Source of the DNA: Erinaceus europaeus
Lineage: Eukaryota > Chordata > Mammalia > Eulipotyphla > Erinaceidae
Reading direction: 5' to 3'
Assembly: GCF_950295315.1 (NCBI RefSeq)
Contig: NC_080164.1
Span: 9,674,665 to 9,738,664, forward strand
DNA length: 64,000 nucleotides
Shown here: positions 1 to 10,545 of the stretch, one piece after another
How the letters are laid out: every line of letters starts with the position of its first letter
Position numbering within the stretch: position 1 is the first letter of the stretch
Notes under the pieces: model-generated
Database searches by the model: none
Seen by the model: the letters and a program-made list of their open reading frames with translations, nothing else
Told to the model about the DNA's origin: nothing
Position numbers and translations under genes: made by a program

Positions 1-330
1 AAGATAAAAAAAAAGGAAGGATATCCGGACATAGTAACAGGTGTAGGTGTGACTTAAAAAGGAAGAGAAGGCAGGACTCCCCCCTCCCACCTAAAGAAAA
101 GGGGGAAATATATACAAATATAGACAGATAGTTAGAGAAATAATAGTTAACCCTTATCTGTGAGCATGGGAGAATCACTGAAGATCCCAGTGGAGAGAAT
201 GGGGACACAGAACTCTGGTGGTGGGAATGGGGTGGAATTATTCTCCTCTTACCTCATAATTTGGTAAATCTATATTAAGCCATGAATAACATTTTTTAAA
301 ATGGGAGAAAAAAGAAAGAAGGTCTGAAAA
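1..330 (+). mobile_element. LINE 3' end, group 1 (probably L1)
   Basis: The stretch carries 'cacagaactctggtggtggg' near 205-225 and ends A-rich. The same text recurs at 40905-41046 (+) and, reversed, at 3758-4115. It is non-coding 3'UTR-type sequence and is truncated by the window edge. Confidence 0.6.
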
Positions 331-459
331 ATTCAGAACTCCAGATCTCCCAACTTGAACAAATGCCACATTAAAAAAGCCATTCACTGAGTGTCATTAC
401 ATACCATGCCATTTATCCTTCCAAGAGTAATGGCTTCTTAGTATATATAAAAAGCAACT

Positions 460-765
460 TTTTTTTTTTTTTGCCTCCAGGGTTATCTTGGTGCCTGCAC
501 TATGAATCCACTGCTCCTGGAGGTTATTTTTCCCCATTTTTTGTTACTCTTGTTGCCTTTGTGGTTGTTATTGTTGTTGTTGGATAGGACAGAAAGAAAA
601 CAAGAGAGGAGGGGGAAAATAGAGAAGGGGAGAGAAAGATAAACACCTGCAGACCTGCTTCACTGCATGTGAAGTGACCCCTCTGCAGGTGGGGAGCCGG
701 GGTTTGAATCAGGATGCCTATATGGGTCCTTGCACTAAACCTGCTGTGCTACCGTCAGGCCCATG
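460..765 (-). mobile_element. SINE-A, long form
   Basis: A poly-T start is followed by the reversed 'gcctccagg' module, then the reversed CAA-rich region, pyrimidine region and tRNA-like head ending near 763. All parts are present; the head is diverged. Confidence 0.85.
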
Positions 766-771
766 TGTTAG

Positions 772-772
<1 letters not shown>

Positions 773-832
<60 letters not shown>
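773..832. repeat. (AC)n microsatellite, about 30 units
   Basis: Uninterrupted AC dinucleotides directly follow the 5' end of the reversed SINE. Confidence 0.98.
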
Positions 833-834
<2 letters not shown>

Positions 835-1282
835 ATCCTCTTAGTCACTGCTGGCTCACACCCAACCCCTCCTATCCCTAGGCAATCACTAGTCCATTTA
901 CTTGATGGATTTTCTCAAAGTTGACAATAATCCTACACATTCTGTGATGCCACGAAGAACAAGTTGTAAAGTGGATTAAATAAAAAGAAACCTTTAAAGC
1001 TCTCAGGGAAAAACAAATTTGACCAATCATGCAACAAGAAAGATTAAATTCTTTCTAGTTCTACAGATATGGACAAGTTTCAGGCATTATAAAATCATTG
1101 TCAAATGAAGAGAGAATAAGAGAGAACTTCCGTGCAGCCTCAAAATAAAGGGGGATATTGTCTAGATTTGTATGAAATGCTCACTTTATCTAAATTATGG
1201 TTTTCTGCCCCCCTGCACTTTTTAATGTGTTTGGTAATTGTCAGCTTTTTAAAATTTGGAAATCAGGTGGGGGGATATAACA

Positions 1283-1398
1283 TGATGATTACGCAACAAT
1301 AGTTTCATGGCTGAGGCTCCAAAGTCCCAAATTCAATCCCTCACATCACCATGAATCAGAGCTGAGCAGGCTCTGGTACAAAAAAAAAAAAAAAAAAG
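1283..1398 (+). mobile_element. SINE-D with poly-A
   Basis: Contains 'catggctgaggctccaaag', the box-B-like 'ttcaatccctcacatcacc', 'agagctgagcaggctctggta' style 3' text and an A17 tail. Confidence 0.75.
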
Positions 1399-1672
1399 GG
1401 GAGTCCGGCCGTAGAGCAGTGGCATATGGCGCCAAATACAAGGACCAGCCTACGGATCCTGTTTGAGCCCCGGCTCCCCACTTGCAGGGGAGTCGCTTCA
1501 CAGATGGTGAAGCAGGTCTGCAGGTGTCTGTCTGTCTCTCCCCCTCTCTGTCTTCCCTTCCTCTCTCCATTTCTCTCTGGTTTATCCAACAACAACGATA
1601 ACAATAACTACAACAATAAAACAACTAGGACAACAAAAGGGAATAAATAAATAAATAAAAACTTTAAAAAAA
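1399..1672 (+). mobile_element. SINE-A
   Basis: Head 'gggagtccggccgtagagc', pyrimidine-rich middle, CAA/TAA-rich tail and terminal (aaat)n. It directly abuts the preceding SINE-D tail. Confidence 0.9.
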
Positions 1673-1851
1673 GGAATGATTGATTATTGTGATTTTTGTC
1701 TTTCTTCTAAAAGTCAAGCTCTTATAAGAGATAAGGACCAGGGCACTGATAGGCTCTGCTATAGGGTGCACTCAGTGCCTCTGGATTCTCAAGCATGCAA
1801 TTCCTGTGTTCCAGCACTGAACTGTCTTTCTACTCCCTTATTTTATTTTTT

Positions 1852-2133
1852 TTTAATTAAAAAATTTTAATATTTTTTCCCTTTTGTTGCCCTTGTTTTA
1901 TTGTTGTAGTTATTATTGTTGTTGATGTCATAGTTGGATAGGACAGAGAGAAAGGGAGAGACGAGAGGAAGACAGAGAGGGATAGAGAAAGATAGACGCC
2001 TGCAGACCTGCTTCACTGCCTGTGAAGCAACTCCCCTGCAGGTGGGGAGCTGGGGGCTCAAACCGGGATCCTTACACCGGACCTTGAGCTTGGCGCCACC
2101 TGCGCTTAACCCGTTGCTCTACCACACAACTAC
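1852..2133 (-). mobile_element. SINE-A
   Basis: Reversed copy: T-rich end, 'cccttttgttgcccttgtt', then GA-rich middle and head ending 'ctaccacacaactacc'. Confidence 0.9.
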
Positions 2134-2135
2134 CA

Positions 2136-2176
2136 TTTTATTTTTTTTAAGATTTATTTATGTATTTATTTATGAA

Positions 2177-2220
<44 letters not shown>

Positions 2221-2338
2221 AGAGGGAGAGAGACAAAGAACCAGAGTATCACCCTGGAATGTGAGGTTAGGAATCTTACTCAGGAACTCAAGCTTCTTAG
2301 GCCAGTACCCCAGCTCCTATGCCACCCCCAGACCACAT
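2136..2338 (-). mobile_element. SINE-C with internal (GA)n
   Basis: Starts 'aagatttatttatgtattta', holds a long GA tract at about 2177-2217, and ends in 'cccccagaccac', the reversed SINE-C head. Confidence 0.8.
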
Positions 2339-2356
2339 TTTCTCTTGTTAAAGACT

Positions 2357-2612
2357 TGTTTAGGGAGTCAGGCGGTAGCGCAGCGGGTTAAGCGCACGTG
2401 GCCCAAAGCGCAAGGACCGGCATAAGGATCCCAGTTCGAGCCCCTGGCTCCCCACTTGCAGGGAAGTCGCTTCACAGGCAGTGGAGCAGGACTGCAGGTG
2501 TCTATCTTTCTCTCCCCCTCTCTGTCTTCCCCATCTCTCTCCATTTCTCTCTGTCCTATTCAACAACCATGACAAGGACAACAAAAAGGAGTAAGTAAAT
2601 ATTAAAAAAAAA
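2357..2612 (+). mobile_element. SINE-A
   Basis: Head 'ggagtcaggcggtagcgcag' is near consensus. The tail is shortened to 'gacaaggacaacaaaaagg'. Confidence 0.92.
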
Positions 2613-2747
2613 TACTTGTTTAGTTATTTTGGGGTGGGGGGAAAAACCAGAGCATTGCTCCAGCATATATGGTGTCAGGAAATGAAACCAAGGTCTCACA
2701 CGTGCCAAGATCTATACTTTCCCTCTGAATTACCTCCCTGGCCATAG
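2613..2747 (-). mobile_element. SINE-C, degenerate
   Basis: Reversed text 'accagagcattgctccagca' and terminal 'acctccctggcca' match the SINE-C pattern with many changes. Confidence 0.6.
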
Positions 2748-2899
2748 TAAATATTTACTTTCATGTTTCATTTTTGGAAATCGTGATTTTAAATCCTCTC
2801 TTGAAAGTCTCTCCCCTACAATAGGTCTCTAACCCAAGTACACCCCCCTGAGGAAAGGCAGAAGGCTAAGGATGCTGAGTAATTTCCCAATTAATGGTC

Positions 2900-3435
2900 T
2901 CTCAGATCAGCCAGCAGTGAAGCTCAAAACTTACAAACCCCAGTATGACCAGAGCTGGCACCAGAATTCTATTTCTCTGATTTCTATTTAGAATAGATGA
3001 TAATGGGAGGCTTGAAGGAACACTCCTTGTGTCAAAGACAGAGGCCAAATGTTCAGAAACAGGGACTAGGAAGACATAAAGCCATAAAAGAAAAGAAATG
3101 TCAGAGAAGACCCCACCCCTATGTCCTGGAGCTCCGATTCCCCAGAGCCCTGCCCAACTAGGGAAAGAAAGAGGCAGGCTGGGAGTATAGAGCGACCAGT
3201 CAACACCCATGTTCAGTGGGGAAGCAATGACAGAAGCCAGAACTTTCACCTTCTGTACCCCATAATGACCCTGGGTCCATGCTCCCAGAAGGTTTAAGAA
3301 TAGGAAAGCTATCAGGGGAGAGGGTGGGATACGGAGATCTGGTGGTAGGAATTGTACCCCTCTTATCCTATGGTTTTCTTAATGTCTCTTTTTTTAAATA
3401 AATAAAAATAAATTTAAAAAAAAGTCAGAGAAAAG
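2900..3435 (+). mobile_element. LINE 3'UTR, group 2 (probably L1)
   Basis: Carries 'gaccctgggtccatgctccc', 'ctatcaggggagagggtggg' and 'cttatcctatggttttctta', then an A-rich end. It shares this text with 10935, 15074 and 55665 (reversed) and with 51770 and 52850 (forward). No ORF. Confidence 0.7.
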
Positions 3436-3450
3436 AGGAACTACCTTTTT

Positions 3451-3742
3451 AAAAATTTTTTTAAATTTAATTTTATATTTATTTATTCCCTTTTGTTGCC
3501 CTTGTTGTTTTATTGTTGTAGTTATTATTGTTGTCGTCATTGTTGGATAGGACAGAGAGAAATGGAGAGAGGAGGGGAAGACAGAGAGGGGGAGAGAAAG
3601 ATAGACACCTGCAGACCTGCTTCACCGCCTGTGAAGCGACTCCCCTGCAGGTGAGGAGCCAGGGCTCAAACCGGGATCCTTATGCCAGTCCTTGTGCTTT
3701 GTGCCACCTGCACTTAACCAGCTGAGCTAAAGCCCGACTCCC
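3451..3742 (-). mobile_element. SINE-A with 15-bp target duplication
   Basis: Full-length reversed copy flanked by perfect 15-bp direct repeats 'aggaactaccttttt' at 3436-3450 and 3743-3757. Perfect repeats imply a fairly recent insertion. Confidence 0.95.
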
Positions 3743-3757
3743 AGGAACTACCTTTTT

Positions 3758-4115
3758 TTGGTGATTTACAAAATTACAAAATAACAAGCTTATAATTCCA
3801 CGCCATTCGTATCACCAGAGTTCTGTGTCCCCATTCCCTCCATGGGAAACAGTAGTTTTCTGAAGGTCACACAGATATGGGTTGACTATGATTTCTATAA
3901 CTAGCTATATTTACATATATTTGCCTTTTTTCCCCTCCCTATGGTCCTGCCTTCTCTTCCTTTCTAAGTCACACATACACCTACTGCTACTTCTCAGTCT
4001 CCTTCCTTCTTCCCTCTTCTCTATCTGGGTCCTGATGGAATTGGGTTTTAGAGTCCACCAGTCATCTTCCTCCTAATGTTTCTCCCACTCTGAGAGTATA
4101 GACAAAAATTAGAAG
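3758..4115 (-). mobile_element. LINE 3' end, group 1
   Basis: Reverse complement of the sequence at 1-330: 'accagagttctgtgtcccca' and 'tggtcctgccttctcttcct' align with it. Confidence 0.6.
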
Positions 4116-4599
4116 AGGAACAATTTTACCTTATAACAAGAATAGGATGCCACAACATGAAAAAGGCACACACAAGATGTTCCTAGAAATTAAAGATATC
4201 ACAGTGGAAACCAAAAACAAACAAACAAACAAACAAGTTCAAAGAGTAGACGGTTAGGCTGAGAAAATCACCCAGGAAGCAGAACAAACTACAAAGCAAT
4301 ATAAAATAAAGAAAATTTGAAAGTTGTTCCAAAATAAACAACATGTGAACAGTTGAATTCTCTGAAAGAAAGAACGAGAGCATTTCCCAGAACCAATGGG
4401 ATGAGTTTCTAAGACTGAAAAGACCCACTAAGTAATTATATCATTAGAGTAAAACGATTGATATAAAGCTATTGGGATTTAAAAGAAGATTTTTCAAGCT
4501 CCCAGAAAAAGGGGGGGGGGTCGTAAGGAAAAAATTCAGAACCCAACTGCCCTGAATATACATGGTTCAACCCTGGAATGGAGACAGCACTAGAGACTT
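4116..4599. other. Unassigned AT-rich sequence
   Basis: I see no gene or recognised repeat here beyond a short (caaa)n at 4216-4236 and a G10 run near 4512. An old LINE relic is possible. Confidence 0.3.
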
Positions 4600-4803
4600 T
4601 CCTTTTTTAAAATTTATTTTATTGTATTTTATTATTTTTTATATTACAGAATTACATGTCAACAAGGGTTTGAATCCACACCATTCCTGCCAGAGCACTG
4701 CTCAACTCTGGTTTATGGTGGTGCGGGAATTGAACCTGGGAATTTGGAGCCTCAGGCACAATAGTCTCTTTGCAGAACCATTATGCTGTTTGCCCTCAGC
4801 CCC
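4600..4803 (-). mobile_element. SINE-D
   Basis: Reversed SINE-D: 'agagcactgctcaactctgg', 'ggtggtgcgggaattgaacc' and 'accattatgctgtttgccc'. Confidence 0.75.
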
Positions 4804-5208
4804 AGGTTTTCCTTCATAACAAAGAGGGGGAAATCGTCCTGTTTATATGTGACAACATCAGGCTATCAATCAAACAGAGGAGAAACATCACGGAAAATTT
4901 ACTTTCCATTTGTTTTCACAGAAAACCACTAGAGGATGTGTCTCATCAAAATGGGATAAAAGGAAGTCATGAATGAAGATGATAGAGGAACCAGAAAATT
5001 TGCACTTCAGGACTGATAATAGGGAAGGAGTCAAGCACACGTGAGAGAAGATCTTATCTGTGTCCTGCAAGTCAGGCGGGTAGGCCCAGAGCACTGGGAC
5101 TCAAGAGTAAAGCAATGTGAGAGATATTGTCATTTCTGTATTCTCCACATCTACTGCTGTTCTGTTTTTGCTTTTTAAAAATCCTGATAAGTGTACTTAA
5201 AGATGTGC
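4804..5208. other. Unassigned sequence
   Basis: No ORF over 70 codons with recognisable content. The sequence has LINE-like composition but I cannot place it. Confidence 0.3.
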
Positions 5209-5442
5209 TTGGGAATCTGGCGGGAGCGCGGTGGGTTAAGCACGCGTGGCTCGAAGTGCAAGGGCTTGTGGAAGGATCCTAGTTTGAGCCCCTGGCTCCC
5301 CACCTGCAGGGGGATCGCTTCACAAGCAATGAAGCAGGTCTGCAGGTGTCTATCTTTCTCTCCCCCCTCTCTGTCCTCCCCTCCTCTCTCGATTTCTCTC
5401 TGTCTTATCCAACAATGACAGTAATAACAGCAATAGTAACAG

Positions 5443-5452
5443 CAACAGCGAT
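5443..5452. repeat. Target-site duplication, left copy (Vingi)
   Basis: 'caacagcgat' is repeated exactly at 8531-8540 and bounds the Vingi insert. Confidence 0.9.
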
Positions 5453-5462
5453 TCTTCTTCTT

Positions 5463-7507
5463 CTAGCGTTTGCCCTTCTTCCGTAGCCAGTCAACAGCAT
5501 CAGGTTGAGCCTGATGTAAAGTTTCGAGACCTCCTTTGAATCTGGAGAGGTGGTAGTCGTTGACTATGTGGGTCATAGTCTGTCTGGAGCCGCAGGGGCA
5601 GTTCGGGTCGTCTCTGGCTCCCCAGCGATGGAACATAGCGGCACACCGGCCATGGCCTGTTCTATAGCGATTGAGGAGGGCCCAATCATAACGTGCTAGG
5701 TCAAAGCCGGGTTGACGCTCGCAGGGGTCTGTGATGAGGTGTTTGTTCTTTACCTCAGCTGACTTGTCAGCTCTGTTTCCAAGAGACTGGAACAGAGAAG
5801 TTCAGTGTAGGCGTAGGGGACCAGATTGGGTGACGAGACATCAAGCGTTGGACAGGGTGGGCGAAGATATCCGTGTATATTGGCAGGTCCAGTCGAGCGT
5901 AGACGTGGGAAATGAACTTAGATGATGCCGCATCCCGACGAATATCTGGCAGGGCGATGTAGCTAAGAACTGGCAGCCATGGAACCAGGGTGGAACGGAT
6001 GGTTCCAGAAATTATCCTCATGGAGGAATATAATTTGGAATCGACCAAGTGGACATGGGGGCTACGGAACCATACTGGGGCACAGTATTCTGCAGTGGAA
6101 TAGCATAATGCCAGAGATGATGATCGTAGTGTGGAAGTGCTCGCGCCCCATGAGGAGCTGGCCAGTCTTGCAATGATGTTATTCCTTGCGCCCACCTTTG
6201 CTGCAGATTTTATGAGTTGTTTGTGAAATGACAGAGTGCGATCGAGAGTAACGCCAAGATAGACTGGCTGGGCTTCATGCCGGATTCTCGTATCACCAAG
6301 CTGCACATTAAGCTCACGCGAGGCCGAGGCATGGTGTAGATGGAAAACAGATGATACTGTTTTTTGCAGTGCTAGGAATTAGTCACCATTTTTTACAGTA
6401 ATCAGATATCAGAGACATGTCTTTCGTGAGTGTTTCCTTGAGGATGTCGAACTTTGATGCCTGAGTTGCACAGCAGACGTCATCGGTGTAGATGAACTTC
6501 CTTGAAGAAGTTTCTGGGAGGTCATTGATGTAAATATTAAATAGCGTAGGAGCCAGAACAGAGCCCTGGGGGAGGCCACTTGAGACAAGTCTCCATCTGC
6601 TAGACTTGTCACCCAGATGTACCCGGAATCTTCTGTTTTGGAGAAGAAGTGATATATACCCATGGAGGCAGGCATCTTGAGATCTTGACCAGGAGACCAC
6701 GATGCCAGACCATGTCATAGGTTGCTGTGAGATCAACAAAGACAGCACCCGTCTTTAAATTCTTCTGGAATCCATTTTCAATGTAAGTTGAGAGGGCCAG
6801 GGCTTGTTCGCAGGTAGATCTTCCTGGGTAGAAACCAGCCTGGGCGGGTGATAGGAATTTCTCTGTAAGATGAGAAATACGTAACAGAAGCAGCCTCTCA
6901 AGGAGTTTGTAACACATGGAGAGGAGAGAAATTGGTCTATAGCTGGTGGCCAGTGTTGGGTCTTTCTTTGGTTTCAAAACCGCTATAATCTTCGCACGAC
7001 GCCAAACTTTGGGCACAGACTCAGATTCCAAGATGTGGGACAGGAATGAAGCGAGCCACTTCTTTGCCGCGGGGCCCAGGTTAAGAATGAGTTCTGGGGT
7101 GATGTTATCATAGCCAGCAGCTGTTCCCGGTTTAACTCTCTTCAAAGTGTCTTCCAGTTCAAACAGTGTAAAGAGAGAGATTTTTGGAGATGGACAAGAT
7201 AACCGGAAGTGAGATGACCACTCATGGGAAATTTCTCTTTTCCAGACTGGGTCGATCTTAGCACGTCCAACTTGAGTTAGGTGACTGGCTACTGAGTTTG
7301 GAGATACGGGAGGATGGGAGACGGGAGGGGGTTGGCTACCGGCACCCAGTCTGTGAAGAAGCTTCCAGGCCTTCCTACTTGAGTGGGTGAAGTTCAGACT
7401 TTCTGTGAGTTGTTGCCAGCGGGCTTGGCGTGCTGCATCCAGGGAGGCAATGAGATGGTCAGCCACATCTGGGTCGCCCGACTCATCATACTGCTTTAGT
7501 AGTTGGG
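5463..7507 (-). pseudogene. Vingi reverse transcriptase and C-terminal domain (broken)
   Basis: Read on the minus strand from LLKQYDESGD (about 7507) to the stop at 5463-5465 after KKGKR. Visible in order: SSRKAW linker; RPISLLS; AGFYPGRST; FVDLTATYD (palm motif A, about 6746-6714); GLPQGSVLAPTLFN (motif B); YTDD (motif C, 6490-6479); YLGVTLD; AEYCAPVW; and a C-terminal CPCG...H...C-like region. RNase H is absent. At least three frameshifts are seen, near 6660, in an A-run at 6361-6366, and near 5770. A stop at 6383-6385 is probably a CpG-decayed arginine codon. The N-terminal endonuclease of the same protein lies inverted at 7595-8530. Dead as a gene; the family assignment is confident. Confidence 0.88.
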
Positions 7508-7594
7508 ATGCACTGGATCGACTTCCCGTGGTGCAACTCGTGAGTACCCATTCATTGAGGAAACTGAGGATCCTTCCTAGCCAACTGAATCCAC

Positions 7595-8530
7595 ATGGAT
7601 CCCAGTCACTTTCAAAGCCAGCAACAAGCAGCTCCTGCCAGCTTTCAAGCTGTTGGTCCTGCTCTTCGAGTCCTCCAACTTATTGTTGAGGGGCTGTCCT
7701 TTGCCAAACATGTTCTTATTGGTCAATTGGCGATTCAGCATCAGGCAGATGTTATCTGCCTACAAGAAACACATATAGCAGTCGATGAAACTGCTCGATT
7801 CACCATCATTGGATTCTATTTAATATGCTATAATCTCCATCCTAAACATGGCCGAGCCATCTATGCCAAATCATGTCTTGCGGACGTTTACCATACGGCC
7901 TCTTCGACCTTCTACGACTCCATTACTATTGGAACTATTCAGCTCATCAACGTATATAAGCCTCCCAGTGCCTCATGGGATAACGAGGTCCTGCCTAGCC
8001 CGAATCACCCAGCTGTTTACGTTGGAGACTTTAATAGTCATCACCAAGACTGGGGATATTCCTCCACTTATGCTGACAGCTCTATCTTAGCCGACTGGGC
8101 TTCAGCGAATGACCTCTCCCTATTATACGATCCCAAACAGCCAGGCTCTTTTCACAGTACTAGATGGAATAAAGATTCGTCACCCGACCTGTGCTGGATT
8201 AGCACAGTCAACGGCCAAGCCTTTCCCGCTACAAGACAAGTTCTCAAGATCTTCCCGCACAGTCATCACCGCCCAGCTATCATCCACATTGGTCTCCAGC
8301 TCCCACTGATTCTGTGCTCGGAGAAACTAAGATGGAACTTTCGGGAAGCAAACTGGCGTCTGTTCAGTGATCTTACCAACAAATCTATTCCTGCAATTCC
8401 AATTAACTCTACCCCCTCTGAAGATTCCTACAGGTGCTTCCGCCAAGCCATCTTCAAAGCAGCTTCCCAAGCCATTCCTCGTGGGAGACGTGCTAACCAT
8501 ACGCCTTGTCTTAATGCTGAATGCGAGCAA
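7595..8530 (+). pseudogene. Vingi N-terminal AP-type endonuclease, inverted fragment
   Basis: An open frame from ATG 7595, preceded by an in-frame TGA at 7586, runs through 312 element codons and then leaks into SINE tail to a stop at 8540-8542. Exonuclease-endonuclease-phosphatase motifs: QETH (residues 57-60), GDFNSHH (144-150), SSPDL (195-199) and SHHRP (223-227). In the family, this domain nicks target DNA to prime reverse transcription. Two catalytic positions look changed: the usual Asn of the first strand reads Ile in LQLIVEGL, and the usual SDH reads SHH. The frame is open but the enzyme is probably inactive, and it is cut from its RT. About 87 bases upstream (7508-7594) are likely the 5' leader. 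Confidence 0.88.
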
Positions 8531-8540
8531 CAACAGCGAT
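8531..8540. repeat. Target-site duplication, right copy (Vingi)
   Basis: Exact copy of 5443-5452, lying where the endonuclease reading frame breaks off into SINE tail. Confidence 0.9.
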
Positions 8541-8651
8541 AAACAACAGAGGCAATAAAAGGAGGGGAAATAGCCTCCAGGAGCAGTAGATTCATAGTAC
8601 AGGCACCAAGCCCCAGCAATATCCCTGCCTGGAGGCAAAAAAAAAAGTAAA

Positions 8652-9279
8652 AAAATGTGCTTAATCTGAACAAAAGACACAAACTAAGAAAGAGAAAGAA
8701 AACAACAAAGAAAGAGGAAGGCCATAACCAATAAAGATTAGGAAGACGAATTTTTCAGGGGCAACGTGAAAGGATTTCCATGGATGAGGTATGAGGTGAG
8801 CCTCCTAGTGATGGCTGTGCACTGGGCCTGGAGACCACCGGGCAGATAGAGCAGAGAAAAGTTTCCAGAGAGGGAATGAGTCAGACAGAAAAGACTCACA
8901 ATTGACAAGATGCCTAAGGGCACAGAACTAGCCAGAAAGTTGTTTGTGAAAGGTATTGAGGAAATGTAGCCAGACTCACCGACAAAAAAACCCCAAAGAA
9001 ACCGAACAGAGGAGTAAGCAAGGTGGTTATCGTAACTTGCGGAACAAGAAGTCATTCAGCTGTGGATAATAACTGCCCAGCATGGCTAAGTAAACGCTGA
9101 AAATTGATTTCATACAACTCTGAAATCAGTGTAGTTGGGGGTGGGGAAGGAGGACAGAAACCATAAAAGAGCCATCTGTTGTCACCTACTTACTAGAAAC
9201 CAATAGGTCAGGTCAGAAATTGACTAGAGGCAAGAGAACTCCACAGGCAGAGTAGGAGGCGTATGTTCCTGACCTTCCT
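8652..9279. other. Unassigned sequence
   Basis: A-rich at first, then mixed sequence without coding or repeat signals that I recognise. Confidence 0.3.
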
Positions 9280-9284
9280 CATTT

Positions 9285-9329
9285 TGTGTTTTGGTGCCAC
9301 ATGGGGCAGAGTGATGCTCTAAGTCCACC

Positions 9330-9370
<41 letters not shown>
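9285..9370 (+). mobile_element. SINE-D 3' fragment with (CT)n
   Basis: 'gtgccacatggggcagagtg' is the 3' part of a SINE-D. It runs into about 20 CT units at 9329-9370. Confidence 0.6.
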
Positions 9371-9372
<2 letters not shown>

Positions 9373-9435
9373 CTCTTATGGAAAAGTCCCTCTCTCATTA
9401 TATCATATGAAATACATATTTTAAATGTGCCTTTA

Positions 9436-10105
9436 AAAAAGCTGATTATATTGCTGGTGGGAATGTAAGTTGGTCCAACTCCCATGGAGAGCAGTCTGGT
9501 GAACTCCCAGAAGGCTAGAAGTGGACCTGCCCTAATGGTCCTGCAATTCCTCTCCTGGGGATACATCCTAAGGAACCAAACACACTCATCCAAAAAGATC
9601 TGTGTATATCTATGTTCATAGCAGCACAATTTGTAATAGTCACAACCTGGAAGCAACCCAGGCATCCAACAACAGATGAGTGGCTGAGCAAGTTGTGGTC
9701 TATATACACAATGGAACATTACTCAGCTGTTAAAAATGGTGACTTCACCTTCTTCACCTCATCATTTAACATTTAACCTCAACTTAGAGGTTAAATGTTA
9801 AATGTTAAATGAGATAAGCCAGAAAAAAGGGTGAATAGGAGATAATGTCATTCATGGGCAGAACTTAAGAAACAAGAACAGAAAGTAGAAACATAAAGTA
9901 GAACTTGGACTGGTTTGGTATATTGTGCCAAAGCAAAAGGCTCTGAGGGAGGGGGATCTCCACGTCCCGGTGCGGTACATGACGCTGGACCTATTTTGGG
10001 GTGAGAATGTCTGGCAGACACCTATCACAGCAAGATGAGAAACGGCCCCCATACACCAACAACTGTGCTGTAAATGATTACCCTCCCAGTTAAAAACAGA
10101 AAGAA
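9436..10105 (+). mobile_element. L1 ORF2 end and 3'UTR
   Basis: 'tgctggtgggaatgtaagtt', 'catagcagcacaatttgtaa' and 'ggaagcaacccaggcatcca' are standard mammalian L1 text. It continues into the 3'UTR with 'acttggactggtttggtata'. 5'-truncated; reading frames are broken. Confidence 0.9.
9763..9804. repeat. 18-bp perfect hairpin inside the L1 relic
   Basis: Stem 'catttaacatttaacctc' (9763-9780), 6-base loop, and an exact complement at 9787-9804. The other L1 copies here lack it. Confidence 0.9.
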
Positions 10106-10274
10106 ACTAAAAGAATTTATGTGAAAAGAATTGTGTAAAATAGCTGTTTAGTTTTAGCTTGATATACGTTCACTTGATATTTTTGAATGTGTCGAGTTAA
10201 AATCTATTAAAATTAATTTAACTTACAAAATAAACAGCTGGTTATATATAGCATGTATGCCAATTATTTGAAAA

Positions 10275-10469
10275 CATGGCGCTGGAGAGAAAAACCATCT
10301 GGAAGGGTGTCTGCATTGCCGTGTGTGAGAGCCATGTGGGGCCACCACCTCAGGGAGGTGTTATGGCTACGGTGCTCCCCAACCCGTGTCTCTGATCAGG
10401 AAAAAAAATGCCCCAGAGCTGTAAAATCATGTATGTGTGAGGCCCTGGTTCCACCAAAAGAAAAAAAAA
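10275..10469 (+). mobile_element. Degenerate tRNA-type SINE
   Basis: 'gtgtgaggccctggttccac' followed by an A-rich run looks like a box-B head with tail. The subfamily is unclear. Confidence 0.45.
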
Positions 10470-10545
10470 AGCAAGGAAGGAAAGAAGGAAGGAAGGAAGG
10501 AAGGAAGGGAGAGAGAGAAAGAGAGAGAGAGAGAGAAAGAAAGAA
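10470..10545. repeat. (GGAA)n/(GA)n purine tract
   Basis: GGAA units grade into GA and GAAA units, grown from the preceding A-rich tail. Confidence 0.95.

Larger units (their letters stand above)
5453..8530. mobile_element. Vingi non-LTR retrotransposon, near full length, 5' part inverted
   Basis: About 3.08 kb. The 3' portion (reverse transcriptase to terminal GAA repeat) runs on the minus strand from about 7507 to 5453. The 5' portion (leader plus AP-type endonuclease) runs on the plus strand from about 7508 to 8530. Identification rests on protein motifs: an ingi/jockey-type endonuclease, an RT with FVDLT, GLPQGS and YTDD motifs, a C-x-C-G...H...C C-terminus and no RNase H, the Vingi arrangement known in hedgehogs. 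The element ends right after its stop codon, with (GAA)n replacing a 3'UTR. The protein is interrupted at 7507/8530, as expected for a twin-primed 5' inversion, so the copy cannot move on its own. Confidence 0.9.
5209..8651 (+). mobile_element. SINE-A, long form, split by a Vingi insertion
   Basis: The head and pyrimidine region lie at 5209-5452. The matching 3' part (CAA-rich residue, 'gcctccaggagcagtaga' module, poly-A) lies at 8531-8651. The two halves join into one ordinary long SINE-A once the 3.1-kb insert between the 10-bp repeats is removed. Confidence 0.92.

Noticed and set aside
1426..2061. Ser/Pro-rich and 'LLLLDRTERNGER'-type ORFs, recurring all over the window
   Set aside because: They are translations of SINE-A copies on either strand; the same peptide recurs wherever a SINE-A lies.
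7387..7689. 100-codon plus-strand ORF overlapping the Vingi junction
   Set aside because: Antisense shadow of the reverse transcriptase part joined to the leader of the inverted endonuclease part.
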